A DNA stretch of 58,183 nt, taken from NCBI GenBank assembly GCA_003194525.1, contig NBIV01000350.1, forward strand, positions 1 to 58,183, in the 5' to 3' direction. Positions 40,940-51,339 of this stretch are shown piece by piece (position 1 is the first letter of the stretch; every line of letters begins with the position of its first letter). This DNA comes from Gracilariopsis chorda (Eukaryota; Rhodophyta; Florideophyceae; Gracilariales; Gracilariaceae). A program made the position numbers and the translations under genes. Under the pieces are notes generated by a model that did not search any database, was not told the origin of the DNA, and was given only the letters and a program-made list of their open reading frames with translations.

Positions 40940-41089
40940 AACGGAGAGCGAAGACTCGTTTTACTATGTGCTGTATACTTGTTCAACGTGAGAGCGAGAC
41001 TTGTTGGCATTAATCAACTGTTGTCGTCATACATGCCACAGATGAGTGTTGAAGCCAACTATCACATTAGACACATGAGGCTCTGACTT

Positions 41090-42385
41090 TTATCTTGACG
41101 ACGCAGGATTGCTATTATCATTCACACATTTCGTCACCATGACTAGCATCATCTCCATAAATTGTTTGTGCCTTTCAGAGTCTTCGCGTCTCCGGTCTTC
41201 TTCTTTCCGCCTCTCCTTCTCCCGTCTTAAGCGATCCTCCTTCCTCTCCTCCTCTCTCAGGCATGCTTCTTCTTTGCGACGATGCTGGTCCTGCATCGTC
41301 ATCATTTTGACGACGGACGTCAAGTCTTCATCATCCCTGACCATTCGGGGGGGTCGTCTGTTTATAATTGGCCGCAGCGTTGGGGTAGTGCCGCGTGACG
41401 GAGCAGCGGACAAACTGTCCCTTCCGGTAGATTGAGCATCCTGCTCGTCGCCGGATGCGAGCGACGCAGAATTCTCTTCAACACCTGGCAGAAATTGATC
41501 AACAACCTCACGTGGCTGCTCACCGTCACCAATTTCCGCCAGCTCCGTGAGCTGATACCTCAAATTTTTGGCTCTTCTGACGTCTTCGGTCATGCGGGGA
41601 TCCCCAGTCGGTATCTTCTTGCGATACAAGGTCGCGAATTTTTTCTTGCGACTGTCTGACGTTCGTTGCTTTTCCGGGTGACGCTTTCCATGTTCCTGCG
41701 CAAGCAAGTCCCACTCATCCCTGCACAGCGGCTGCATTTTTTCGATAAGGTCAAGCATCGTGTCCGTCTCGACAGACAAAAAGCCACTGCCGCGCGTTGG
41801 CGCTTTTCCGCTTTTGCTGTTCTTTTTCTTTGCGATTCGACCACTCGCAGGGTCTGGGGGGCGAGTCAGTCGCAACGACGAGTGTCCACGGACATATGAA
41901 CCCCCATATCCGGGGCTGCCACGCGTACCAGCGGCAGCGAGATCGATGGCTGGCTTTTCCATGTTCGATGCAGAGGCCGGAGGCCAGGCCACATCGTCTC
42001 TTGCGCTGTTGCATGCGGCGGCGTTCGTCATTCGGTTGGGTGGAGTAGCAGAAGGCACGGGAGGAGTAATGTGGTGGCGCGGATGAGCGGGTGCTGGCAG
42101 CCGATACCCTGATCTATTCGCAGTCGGGGCTGTCGGAGCTGAGGGACCATCCACGGGAAGGCTGAAGCTTTCCCTACAGAAGATAGGCGGGGTCTCCGGG
42201 GAAACAGAAGCGGAGCTGTCAGGAAAGGCAAAATCTGAGCGCGCTTGACACGGTGATGTCGATTCCTGCCTTTTGCTGGGTGTATCTGAACATCGGTGCG
42301 TGGCTCGTTGGCGATCGAGCATCGGGTGCTCTGTGTCTTCGGTCGCGTTGCAGATGGAGTTCTGTCCATCTAATACTTCGGGCAT
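41090..42385 (-). CDS. Myb/SANT-like second protein of Harbinger 1
   Basis: 431 residues, intact. The Pro/Ser/Thr-rich N-terminal half is likely disordered. A trihelix/SANT-like domain follows, about residues 190-285: RGSGFLSVETDTMLDLIEKM, CRDEWDLLAQEHGKRH and RTSDSRKKKFATLYRKK. The C-terminus is a very basic and acidic coiled coil (EEERKEDRLRREKERRKEED). Harbinger elements need such a partner to bring the transposase to the nucleus and to the DNA ends. Its stop is 150 bases from the transposase stop. Confidence 0.72.
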   Translation of the reverse strand: MPEVLDGQNSICNATEDTEHPMLDRQRATHRCSDTPSKRQESTSPCQARSDFAFPDSSASVSPETPPIFCRESFSLPVDGPSAPTAPTANRSGYRLPAPAHPRHHITPPVPSATPPNRMTNAAACNSARDDVAWPPASASNMEKPAIDLAAAGTRGSPGYGGSYVRGHSSLRLTRPPDPASGRIAKKKNSKSGKAPTRGSGFLSVETDTMLDLIEKMQPLCRDEWDLLAQEHGKRHPEKQRTSDSRKKKFATLYRKKIPTGDPRMTEDVRRAKNLRYQLTELAEIGDGEQPREVVDQFLPGVEENSASLASGDEQDAQSTGRDSLSAAPSRGTTPTLRPIINRRPPRMVRDDEDLTSVVKMMTMQDQHRRKEEACLREEERKEDRLRREKERRKEEDRRREDSERHKQFMEMMLVMVTKCVNDNSNPASSR

Positions 42386-42904
42386 TGTGTGTGGGAACTG
42401 GGAACGTCCGACTGCAAACGAGTTTGCGGCAGGATGAGAGCGGTCGGTGATGACGCTGTTGCCGAAGAGCGTCCCGCCATTGCAGTTGAGGCCGCCGCGC
42501 GCTCATGTTGTGCCTGTATCCGTTGCGCGCGTTTGGCGGCAGAAAAAGGCCCTACCCTCTCGAATTTGGCGCGGAATTTTGTTTTTGGGAGGCCCCTTTT
42601 TCCGTCTGCGACGGGGTGAGGACGTCAGAGGGTTTCGGGTGTTCGGGTGTACCCAAAAGGGTATGATAACCTGTTTTTGGCTACACCCAAAATGGTAAAA
42701 GGGTTTTCAGGTTCGACCCACTAAGAGCATCTTCACCGGCGAGAAGAAAATGGCATCAAATGAGCAACACGTGTGCACGTGCCATCCATTCATTGGCTGA
42801 CAATTTTTTGCTCGCAACCCTGGCATCTCCAACGAAAGGCAGATCTGAGCTTCTCCACTGCCCAAAGCCGCCTGAGATATTATTCTTCTTCATAAAAGCC
42901 GAAC

Positions 42905-44014
42905 ATGATGAAGCATTGGATTAGCTCTTCCAAGACATACTCAGCAGCTCTGATTCGGACAGTCAAGAAAATACACATGGAGAGTCTGCCATTGGAAGAT
43001 AACCAAGAATTTCAACAGCTATACGCCGATTATCTAGCAAAAAACCCTATATATTACAAAGGCCACTTTCGTCGCCGGTTTCGCATCTCGCGCAATGTGT
43101 TCATAACTATCTGTGACAAGGTGCGTCATAACTACAACTACTTTGTGAAGAAAGCAGACTGTAGAGGGTTAAAAGGTTTTACCGCTGAGCAAAAGGTTAC
43201 TGCCGCTCTTCGATTTCTAGCGTATGGCTGTGCAGCAGACAGTGTAGATGAATAAGTCCGTATAAGAGAATTGACAGCAGCCAAGTCAATGAAGCAGTTC
43301 TGTAGAGGTGTTATTGCCGGGTTTGGTACAGAATATGTAACGGTTTCCAGTGCCGCCGACCTTCAAACCGTACTAAGAAGAAGCCGTCATCATGGATTCA
43401 CAGGTCTAATTGGGAGTATTGATTGCTCAAAATGGGTTTGGAAAAACTGTCCAGTGGCGTGAAGAGGTCAGTATCAAGGTATGGAACGGAAACCAGCGGT
43501 GATTTTGGAGGCAATAGCTGAAGATAAGCTATGGATTTGGCACGCTTTCTTTGGCACGCCTGGAAGCGAGAATAATATAAACGTACTTGAAGCATCTCCG
43601 CTACGAAACAAAGTAGCGAGCGGGTCCTTCCCCTGGAAAGTTTCTTACACTCTGAATGGAAAGGAAAAGCATGTACCATAATTTTTGTGCGATGGCGTGT
43701 ACTCAAAGTATATCTTATTTGTTCATACGATTCATGAACCAGTGACCGAGAAGGAAAGGAACCTCGCAATATGGCAAGAGGGGAGACGAAAGGATGCATG
43801 ACGTGCCTTCGGTGTGCCGCAAGGAAGATGGCATATTCTCCGTCGTCCTTCATGGTTTTGGACAATCAAATCAATGAGGAATGTTATATACTGTTGCATA
43901 ATACTGCAAAACATGATGGTGGAAGAAAGAGTGACTGAGGAAGAGATGATGGTCAGATTCACATCAGTTCCTCCACCAAGAGGTAGTTCATGTTGGAATT
44001 CCAGTATGGGCTGA
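42905..44014 (+). pseudogene. Harbinger 2 transposase (plant-transposon type), four stops
   Basis: A single uninterrupted register from ATG 42905, with stops at 43253 (TAA), 43460 (TGA), 43679 (TAA) and 43799 (TGA). Family words: FRRRFRISRNVFITI, ALRFLAYGCAADSVDE, GLIGSIDCSKWVWKNCPVA (first Asp), ILEAIAEDKLWIWHAFFG, GSENNINVL, LCDGVYSKY (second Asp) and AFGVPQGRW (Glu site next to a stop). The stops replace residues such as Trp and Tyr, and no frameshift has occurred. Confidence 0.85.
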
Positions 44015-44576
44015 TAGAAATGGCCATGGGATTGAACGCTCGAAAGCAGGAATATGTCAGGGAGAGCAGTTTCTCAAAAATGAGGCCAGGCAGAGGACTC
44101 TACAGCACGATATAATTGAACATTTATGGGGACTGAAGGGAAATTCATGAATTGAATGGTCTCAACAGGGAAATGTAATCTGAAGTCTAGATGCGGGGCG
44201 ACCGCAGCCTGAGAAATGCTGTGCTCGCACGAGGGCGTGAGATTTCCGCTTCCTGCACTCTCAGTCCAAACATATTATCATAAACGTTCTAATCTCCCGA
44301 GTTCATCTCTTTCTCTGCAAGAATGGGTGCAATTGTCCCAGAGGGGTTGGAAGACGTGACAAATTCATTACAAATTCTTTTTACTGCTCACTCCTGTTTC
44401 CTCTCTTCTTCCTTGAGGTTTTCGAGCACGCGCTTTGGTGAAATGCGAAAGAATTCCACCACTTCTGGGCTAGTATCAGCCGAAGCAGTGAGCAGTGCGA
44501 TGTCATTATGCCTTTGAATTTCTGTAGCGCGTTTCTGTTGCAAAGCTAGCGCCTCTTTGGCCAATCTGAGCTTCTC

Positions 44577-45191
44577 CTAATTGTACTTTTGCTTCATGAA
44601 CTCGACTTTTGCTGCCTTTCTGCCCTTTGGACGTTCGTTTGCGGCAGGAATAAGTGGCAAATCAGCATGCTTGTGGCCGTTACAGTCCTCTGGGTCCTCT
44701 GCCAAGTCGTATCTGCGCTCTTTGGAGCTTTTCTGCGAGAGAGCCTGTTCGCTATGCATGTCAGTTGACAATTTTGGGTGGGCACGTAAAACCTCCCATG
44801 CTCTGGTGAACTTAAAGGGCTCCCCGGCATCATCTGTACGAGAGGTCATTTTGATCCCATTGAAAAGAGCCATAGCCATCCTAATCTTGTCTGCTTCGTT
44901 GTGTCCTGATGTAACAAGTCGCATTACGCGCGCGTAGCATCCAGAGAAGAGTGTATACTTGGTGATAAGAAGCTTAACGCGATTTCGAATGGACTCGTTG
45001 GATCGGTTGATGCGGTTTGCGGGCTTAAAGATATCGTTGTAAAGCTTCGCTATGCTGTCAAAGAGGATCTTTTTCTTGCGATCTGTTCCCAAGATAGAAT
45101 CCTCGGAGGTTTTGATGTAGGCTTTCGCCACTGCCGTGTCTTCTTGCGGAGAATAGCTTGGAACTCTAGTAGAAGGTTTCTTTGTTTCCAT
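44577..45191 (-). CDS. Myb-like/NAM-associated second protein of Harbinger 2
   Basis: 204 residues from ATG 45191 (METKKPSTRVPSYSPQED); the longer frame needs a TTG. A trihelix Myb-like domain comes first (SYSPQEDTAVAKAYIKTSED, RNRVKLLITKYTLFSGCYARV). The segment ending RAWEVLRAHPKLSTDM follows, then a basic tail (RPKGRKAAKVEFMKQKYN). This layout is typical of the accessory protein of plant-type Harbingers, which binds the element ends with the transposase. Intact, unlike its partner. Confidence 0.8.
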   Translation of the reverse strand: METKKPSTRVPSYSPQEDTAVAKAYIKTSEDSILGTDRKKKILFDSIAKLYNDIFKPANRINRSNESIRNRVKLLITKYTLFSGCYARVMRLVTSGHNEADKIRMAMALFNGIKMTSRTDDAGEPFKFTRAWEVLRAHPKLSTDMHSEQALSQKSSKERRYDLAEDPEDCNGHKHADLPLIPAANERPKGRKAAKVEFMKQKYN

Positions 45192-45518
45192 CTTGTCACT
45201 TTTTGTCTTGTAACTGGTTCGTAGTGTGGTTGGAGGCGTCTGTTTGTGCAAAGTTCCAAGAGATCTGAGACCAGGAAGCAGGGTGTTTCGGTTTGTTGGC
45301 GCGAAGATGAATTCGTCTTGGCCAGTGAAGTCTTTGCACGTGGATATTTATTTTCTTCAGATCTTTTGAACAGGTTCGGATTTCACAAGCAAATGGCAAG
45401 CATTTGGTACGGAAATCTGAACCTGTTCAAAAATTTTCTCTCTTTTACGTCCCGTTGGAGATGAACTTTGGAGCAAAATCCTTTTTTACTGTGTTGCTCC
45501 GTCCCGGTGGAGATGCTC

Positions 45519-46315
45519 TAAGGGCCGTTCTGTGAGTATTTAAATGAAACGAAACGAAACTGGAAAACCATTCTCGAGCAATTAGGTGTTTACACGTTGT
45601 CTCCCAACCTTTCAAGGTCTCTTTTAATGCAATGAGCACGATTTTTACTTCCTAAATTAAACGAATGTTGAACGTAAGAAGAATACACTTCAAAACTACA
45701 ATCAGTACAAAATTACCTTCCACGCCACTACACAAAATGACAAATCCTGCAGATTTCGGCCTTAAGTGACTTAGCTGGACGTTGAAATGGTGCAAAGGTG
45801 GGCAAGAGAATACCGAATTGTCTCTGGGAGGGTATGGGGCGGGTGGTAAAAAGAACTAATAGAACAAAGCCTTGAGTGAAAGCTTGAAGTTAACTGCGTA
45901 ACAAGTTTACATCCTCTAAAATTTAGAAACTCATAGAGCGGCCCTAAGCTACTAACAAGATACACTGACTCTGAAGTCTCTAGTATATGTAAAAAGTCTC
46001 CCTAAAACCTTGAGGAACAGGGAAAATTAAATTTGAGTGAAAACAAAGCACCATACAATGTTGTAAACGAAAATGTTTACAGTATTGCAGACGCTGAAGG
46101 AAAACAGCGTTTACCCATTTCATTTGTTCAAAGTTTTGTATCAAGTTCACAGTTTTGTGCAGATTTGATAATCGCAGCTTTTATGGAGATGGAACTCTAT
46201 GAGCGTGTCTGTATATGCCCTTGCGATACTGGAGCCGCTAAGAACGGATAAGTCAGGCAGTTGAAATCATCTACAGACAAAAAACCAGCTCTGGTTTTTT
46301 CTATATAATCTCAAG
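45519..46315. other. AT-rich spacer, decayed coding DNA at its end
   Basis: 46033-46251 is an open frame (SENKAPYNVVNENVYSIADA) in a different register from the peptidase relic that follows. It may be that gene's upstream part. The rest shows nothing. Confidence 0.35.
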
Positions 46316-46933
46316 ATGTCTTCCAAACTTAATGCGACAAGAATTGAACACGACATACACATGGCCTTGATGCAAATCAATATTGGAAATGCTCATTGAG
46401 GAGCACTGATAGGGAAAAGTTTCATTGGTCCTCCCAATGCAACGAAAGAATATCCAACAGTTTTCTATGCAGATAGTTTGAACTACAGCTATCCAAAGAG
46501 CGTAATGATGGTATTTAAGGATGAATTTGAGTACAGTATACTCGATGGAAAGAGAGCTACGATACTGAAGAATAATTACATGCTTGATCAACGGGGATAT
46601 GTCTGAAAGCCGCATAGTTACAGGTGCGGCTGTTATGTCATTGCAATCGCCACAGAGGTTGCCAAGGAAATTAGGTTTGATCCAAAGAAGACGTACCGTA
46701 CTGGGTGTACCTCCCAGTTGTCTGAGCTCTATCTTTGGATGGCCACAAGAAGTCGTGTCTTACAGATCTTACTGGCGTCCGATTATTACAAAGCAGAATA
46801 TATATCAGAGACAATGGTTGCTACTTGTGGAGCAACGCCCTTTTGGGGACTTAGCGAAGAATGCTCGTCATATGTTACTGATCCCCCTCAAGGTGGCGCA
46901 ACTAATTATATGAGTCTCCCTAGGAAGGGGTGA
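46316..46933 (+). pseudogene. Ulp1/SENP-like (C48) cysteine peptidase relic
   Basis: One register with two internal TGA codons. The order His, Asp, Gln, Cys fits C48 peptidases: INIGNAH followed by a stop where HW is expected, VFYADSLNYSYP (Asp), MLDQRGY (Gln), and YRCGCYVIAIATEVA (Cys). Such SUMO-protease-like domains are often carried by DNA transposons. The 3' end runs to the first LTR of element 3, which may have cut it. The assignment rests on motif order only. Confidence 0.45.
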
Positions 46934-46956
46934 ATTGGCATGGCACCTGCACAGGG

Positions 46957-47524
46957 TGAAGTGCCCGATGGGTTGGTGATGCAAGCCCCTGTACGGGTGT
47001 GTAGGATAATGGCCATTGGGCAGAAGCAGTGGTGAAATAACCATGGGGCTGGGCTGGCAGAGGTCAGAACATTGCTGGCCGAAATATTCCACGTGGCCAA
47101 GCTGGGTGCCTATGCAGGAGATACGAGGGGACAGTGCGAGTGCCAAGGCACTGTAGCCATAGGTTTTATTATGTAGCTAATTCTATTTAATTTGTTAGGA
47201 TAGTGTCTGGAGGTCAGAGCGCCTCGCCAGCCATATAGGATGGCTAGAGTGCCACCGATCTGTGAAGTGTAAAGGCAAGCACCCTCACCTTCTTCTTGCC
47301 GCCATATGCAGCCAGTAGGACTGCAAAGTCCTGCAAGCGATCGCTACCATTCTCCCGACCTGTAGAGAATTGACATAGCGCCCGCCCATTGCGCCTCGCT
47401 GCCAGTTGGTGCCCGCGTCACTAATAGACCCAGTGAACTCTCACCCCAGTGGTTGGCTCTCTGCCGCTAGTAACCCCTAGTAGACTACTACCCCAGCTGG
47501 CCAAAGGAGGTAGTATTCTACTAA
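46957..47524 (+). repeat. 5' LTR of element 3 (single copy visible)
   Basis: The end is set by the primer-binding site and by likeness to element 1 (GTATTCTACTAA against GTATTGCACTACA). The start TGAAGTGC matches the minus-strand start of element 1's LTR (TGAAGTGCAAC). The partner LTR is outside the window, so the limits are not proven. Confidence 0.6.
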
Positions 47525-47527
47525 AAC

Positions 47528-47546
47528 TGGTCTCCCGACCTAGAAG
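47528..47546 (+). other. Primer-binding site of element 3
   Basis: TGGTCTCCCGACCTAGAAG, identical to that of element 1 and at the same three-base spacing from the LTR. Confidence 0.8.
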
Positions 47547-47651
47547 CCTACAGTAACAGCCGTTTGGACCTTAAGGAAAGACGTTTACGCATAGGACTTC
47601 TACCATTGGACTATTAGTCGACGCAAATGGCTCGAAAGCAACACCGACCGT

Positions 47652-49765
47652 ATGGATAACCAACAACCTAACCCAAGGAACGAACATCAACAAGGAACCC
47701 CGGGTGCAGCCGCACCTCCCGCAGTCGCCGTAACCCCATTAGTTGCCCAAGCAGACAATAATAGTGACCGTAGGAGTACCCGCAGCTGCTCCGGTGGACG
47801 TTTTATAAACCATGTGGACAATCCTGAAAGGATAACCAGAGATTCGCCATTGGTCGCTCGCCTCCGCGAGAGGATGGATCAGCTCAATCTTCCGCAAGGC
47901 CCAAGGAATGATGCAGAACAGCCTCAGGACTTAGCTGCTACCGTAACCCCCCCCGTATGGTGGACGATGTCGCCGCTGTCCTATGGCCGCAACTTCGCTC
48001 TTGGTGCAAAAATTATGTGGAGCAGTTCCTTAGGGATCAACTGGATAGAGTTTTACGGGAACGCCTCTTCTCTTTGGCAGACGAACTGGTTCCTCAGGTT
48101 GTGCAATCAGATGTCCTCGTGGAGTCCATTGCCACGACCACCCAAGGGGAAATAACTCGCCAGGCAGGCACATTTGACAGCCCTCGGGCTGTTTCTCAAA
48201 GTTTACCATTGGATGTCTATCGGTCAACACACACCGAACCTCAGGGAGCAGCTATAGAAGTAGCCCTTCGCCTTGGTACAGCACAGGAAGGCCCATTTGG
48301 TTATATAACGCCTGGAGAAGAGAGACTCCAGAGGCAAAGAGGTCGTGCGGGAGATAAGACCAATGGACACCACGGCGTTCGGTACGCCAACGAGTACCTC
48401 GAGGAAGATGAAGAGCTCCGCCAAAAGGACCTCGTAGATACCGAGACCCATAGGAAAAAGAGACGCAGCCGAAGGCGTAAGTCGAGGACGAACCATTGGA
48501 AGAGGCACCACTTGGACTCGAGCGATGACCATTCGGACTGGTCGGACTCTTCCGATACCAATACGGATGAGGCGGATGTTCGGCGCCTCAAACCATTGGT
48601 CACGACTAATGAGCTTTTCCAGAAGATCTTAGACGTGAACAAGTACCGTTTGATGGATCGGTCCACGCGGTACCCCTCTTCGGTCGCCAAGAATATTGCT
48701 AGGTGGGCGAAGAGATTGCAAATGACCGTCCCAGACAGGTTTTCTGGGACGGATCCCATTACAGTCCTTAGGTTCTTGAGCTCGTTCCAGGTGGCCTGTG
48801 ACCCTGAAGGAGCGGCGCTTTATTGCTTCCAGTGTTTCCTAAGTGGACAAGCAAAGTACCAAGTGGTTGCCAAGATCTCCGGCTCGGCCAACCCCATTGA
48901 TGCCCGAGATCGGGAGCTCCTAAGGACCTATCCAGAGGTTGTTCATTACCTGTTGGAAACGTATGCGACTGATTAGCACATAATGGACGCCTATCAGGAC
49001 GTAATTGGATACCACCAGAGTTCCAGCATGTCCGAAACGGACTACGCTGACCAAATTTTGACTAGAGCCCGCAGGTGCGGGAATGTGTTCTCCGAGGGTT
49101 GGCTGAAGCGACATGGTATCGCGGGATTGCTCCCTGCGATACGGACTCATGTCCAAAACCACCACACTGCCCATCCGGACTTGACGTTGCGTCAACTGAT
49201 CACGCATGCCGAAGGATACGGCAAGACCTATAGGAATTCCCGTCGAACGGGTGACGCGGATACTAGGGGTCGCACAAGACCCCTGACCAGAGGAATGAAG
49301 GCCCACATGGTAGAGTCCCCGTCGCAGTCAGACTCGGTCTTTGGACATTCAGACACCGCAGATGCTCTTGCGGTGAGCTTCTCCTCAGCTCCGTCAGGAG
49401 CACCATCGACCTTTTCGTCAGGAGCGACCACCCCATCGGCCCCGGCGACACCCCATTATTCTCCGATTGCCCCCAGGAAGGACGTCATTACGAAGTGCAA
49501 TCAGAATCAGGCCTGTTATATTTGTTTTTCCCCGGCCCGGCCGTTTGACTGCATAAATTATATGCATGAGGACATCCGCAAGGGAGTTATGGCGCGAAGG
49601 GAGGAGAACTATCAGTTGCGCCAAGCCGAGGGTTACTTCCGTAGGACCTTCCCTCTGAGGACCACTGGAGCGCAAGGGAGCTCAAAGTATGTGACTCCCC
49701 TGACCACACCGGTGAAGCAACCTGAGTTAAACATGGTTGAAGACCCAAGGGATAGCGTCAAATAA
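47652..49765 (+). pseudogene. gag: Gag of element 3
   Basis: The start is ATG 47652 (MDNQQPNPRNEHQQ). A run of eight C near 47949 shifts the frame, and the rest reads from about 47957 with one TAG at 48974-48976. The capsid region (RFSGTDPITVLRFLSSFQ, then RARRCGNVFSEGWLKRHGIAGL) aligns with element 1 gag. A very basic stretch (RKKRRSRRRKSRTN) lies upstream. The zinc knuckle is degenerate (CYICFSPARPFDC, His missing). Confidence 0.82.
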
Positions 49766-50985
49766 CTGGACCGACAAGGCGATCTTGCGGTGCTTACGCC
49801 GCACGAAAACGACCAGAGGGACGCATAGAGGCGTGTCGTCCCTCTTACAACTGCCGCCTCAAACCATCGGACTTGCAGACCACAGGAGCTGAGAAGGAAA
49901 AGAAACCAGAGGACGAAATGACAGGGGTCTCGAGTCGGGTGTATTCTGTGGACCAATGGGAAGACCTGGAGGACGCTGTTTGTGTCCTGAGGAAGGATAC
50001 CTACAAGGTACAGGGAACCTTGGGACTACAGGCCAATACCACAAGGACGTTTACGGCCGAATTGGATACTGGAGCAGGGCCCAATCTGGTACATCCGAAG
50101 GTCTTATTATTAGGCTGGGAAAGTATGATACAGGAAAAGAAGTCACTGAAAGTAACGGACCTATGACGTCGGCCAATGGACATTCGCGGAAAACTTCCGC
50201 TTTACGTCCAATTGAGTCACCTGAAGGTTAAGACTTGGTTTCTTGTATGTCCGAACCTGGGGGCAGAAGGGATCTTAGGGACGAGCTTTATTGATAGATA
50301 TGTAAAGGCAATCTATCCAGGCCAAAAGAGGGTCGCTCTCTATCGAGGACCACCGTTGGCGATTGTCGGCTCGCGCCCTGGACCTGAGGCTACCCCAGCT
50401 AAGGTCACCTTTCCCACGAAGTCCGTGTGAAACAAGGTCAGATTGGCAAAAGCGATAGTCATACCGCCTATGACCCAGGTAGCTGCTGCAGGGGTATGCG
50501 AGTCCTCAGGTCTGGTTTTGTTGCAAAACCATCCCAAGTCAGTAACGAAACACCTTGTCCTCATGGCCAATGAAGTAATGAATGTGGTACCCAACCGGCC
50601 CTTTGCGGTCACCATGAGCAACTTCCGTGACAAGCCTACAAGGCTACCCAAGGGTGCAGTGGTGGGGGTATCTATGCCTGCTCCAGTGGCCATTATGGAG
50701 ATATTTGCGGAGAAGTTGTTTCCTGGGGGTGAACCACCGGCCAATTGTGAAAACGACGTCAAACTTGGCGATGAGTTTGAATCATATAGGAAAGAAGTCA
50801 TTGATCTCCTCAAGAACTTTGCTAGCATGTGGAGTGGAAAGCTGGGCGAGATCGATGCCACAACGCATCAAATTGACCTTAAGGACGGAGCCACACCCCG
50901 ATATCAGCATCCATATCGGACTGGCCTAAAAGGACGAGAGGTGGTAGCCAAGGAGGTTAAGAGAATGAAGTCTGCTGGGTCATTG
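49762..50985 (+). pseudogene. pol: Protease and start of reverse transcriptase of element 3
   Basis: Lies in the -1 frame relative to gag and overlaps its stop. Retropepsin words FTAELDTGAGPNLVHP and ILGTSFIDRYV; the latter, near the C-terminus of the fold, holds the conserved ILG. TGA codons lie at 50164-50166 and 50428-50430 in the same register. It then runs into the polymerase start (HQIDLKDGATPRYQHPYRTG). A one-base change near 50980 moves the next part to another frame. Confidence 0.8.
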
Positions 50986-51339
50986 AGCGTGCACCATCCA
51001 CTGAGGCCGAATGGGCTGGCCCTTTTGTCCTAGTGGCCAAGAAGGACGGGACCGTACGGTTTTGTATTGATTACCGCAAACTAAATGCGGTGACCAAGCG
51101 GGATACTTACCCCATCCCCCGTATGGACGACTGCTTAGATTCCCTTGGGGAAGCGCAAATTCCCACCACGTTGGATGCCAATTGTGGGTATTGGCAGGTT
51201 CCCATGGACGACAAGGCGAGGACACTGACTACCCTCACGACCCACGAGGGATTATTTCGATTTACACGGATGCCCTTTGGTCTTATGAATGCGCCAGCTA
51301 CTTTCCAGCGGGCCATGGACATCATTTTGTCCAGGGTCA
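50986..51339 (+). pseudogene. pol: Reverse transcriptase of element 3, cut by insertion
   Basis: Open from about 51033: VAKKDGTVRFCIDYRKLNAV, YPIPRMDDCLDSLGE, DANCGYWQVPMDD and MPFGLMNAPATFQRAMDII, ending RVM. The next expected motif, YxDD, is missing because element 2 inserts here. Residues read after 51339 come from the LTR. Confidence 0.92.

Larger units (their letters stand above)
39704..42719 (+). mobile_element. PIF/Harbinger transposon 1
   Basis: The ends are inverted: GGGTCGAACCTGAAA at 39704-39718 and its complement at 42705-42719. Both are flanked by ACT (39701-39703, 42720-42722), a three-base duplication as in the superfamily. Two convergent genes fit PIF/Harbinger: a DDE transposase on plus and a Myb/SANT-like protein on minus. 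The transposase is broken by two TAG codons. The right end touches Harbinger 2. Confidence 0.8.
42725..45518 (+). mobile_element. PIF/Harbinger transposon 2
   Basis: Inverted ends GAGCATCTTCACCGG (42725-42739) and CCGGTGGAGATGCTC (45504-45518), one mismatch, flanked by TAA (42722-42724, 45519-45521), the classic TWA target. It carries a transposase pseudogene on plus and an intact Myb-like gene on minus. A near-perfect 21-base inverted repeat lies inside the right end (45364-45384 with 45412-45432). Confidence 0.88.
46957..51339 (+). mobile_element. Ty3/gypsy element 3, interrupted
   Basis: Plus orientation: 5' LTR, primer-binding site, gag, protease, reverse transcriptase. The polymerase frame stops at 51339/51340, where the LTR of element 2 begins; the remainder should lie beyond the window, on the far side of element 2. 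Confidence 0.85.

Noticed and set aside
46033..46251. 72-codon ORF before the peptidase relic as an independent gene
   Set aside because: More likely decayed upstream part of the same relic in another frame; nothing supports a separate product.
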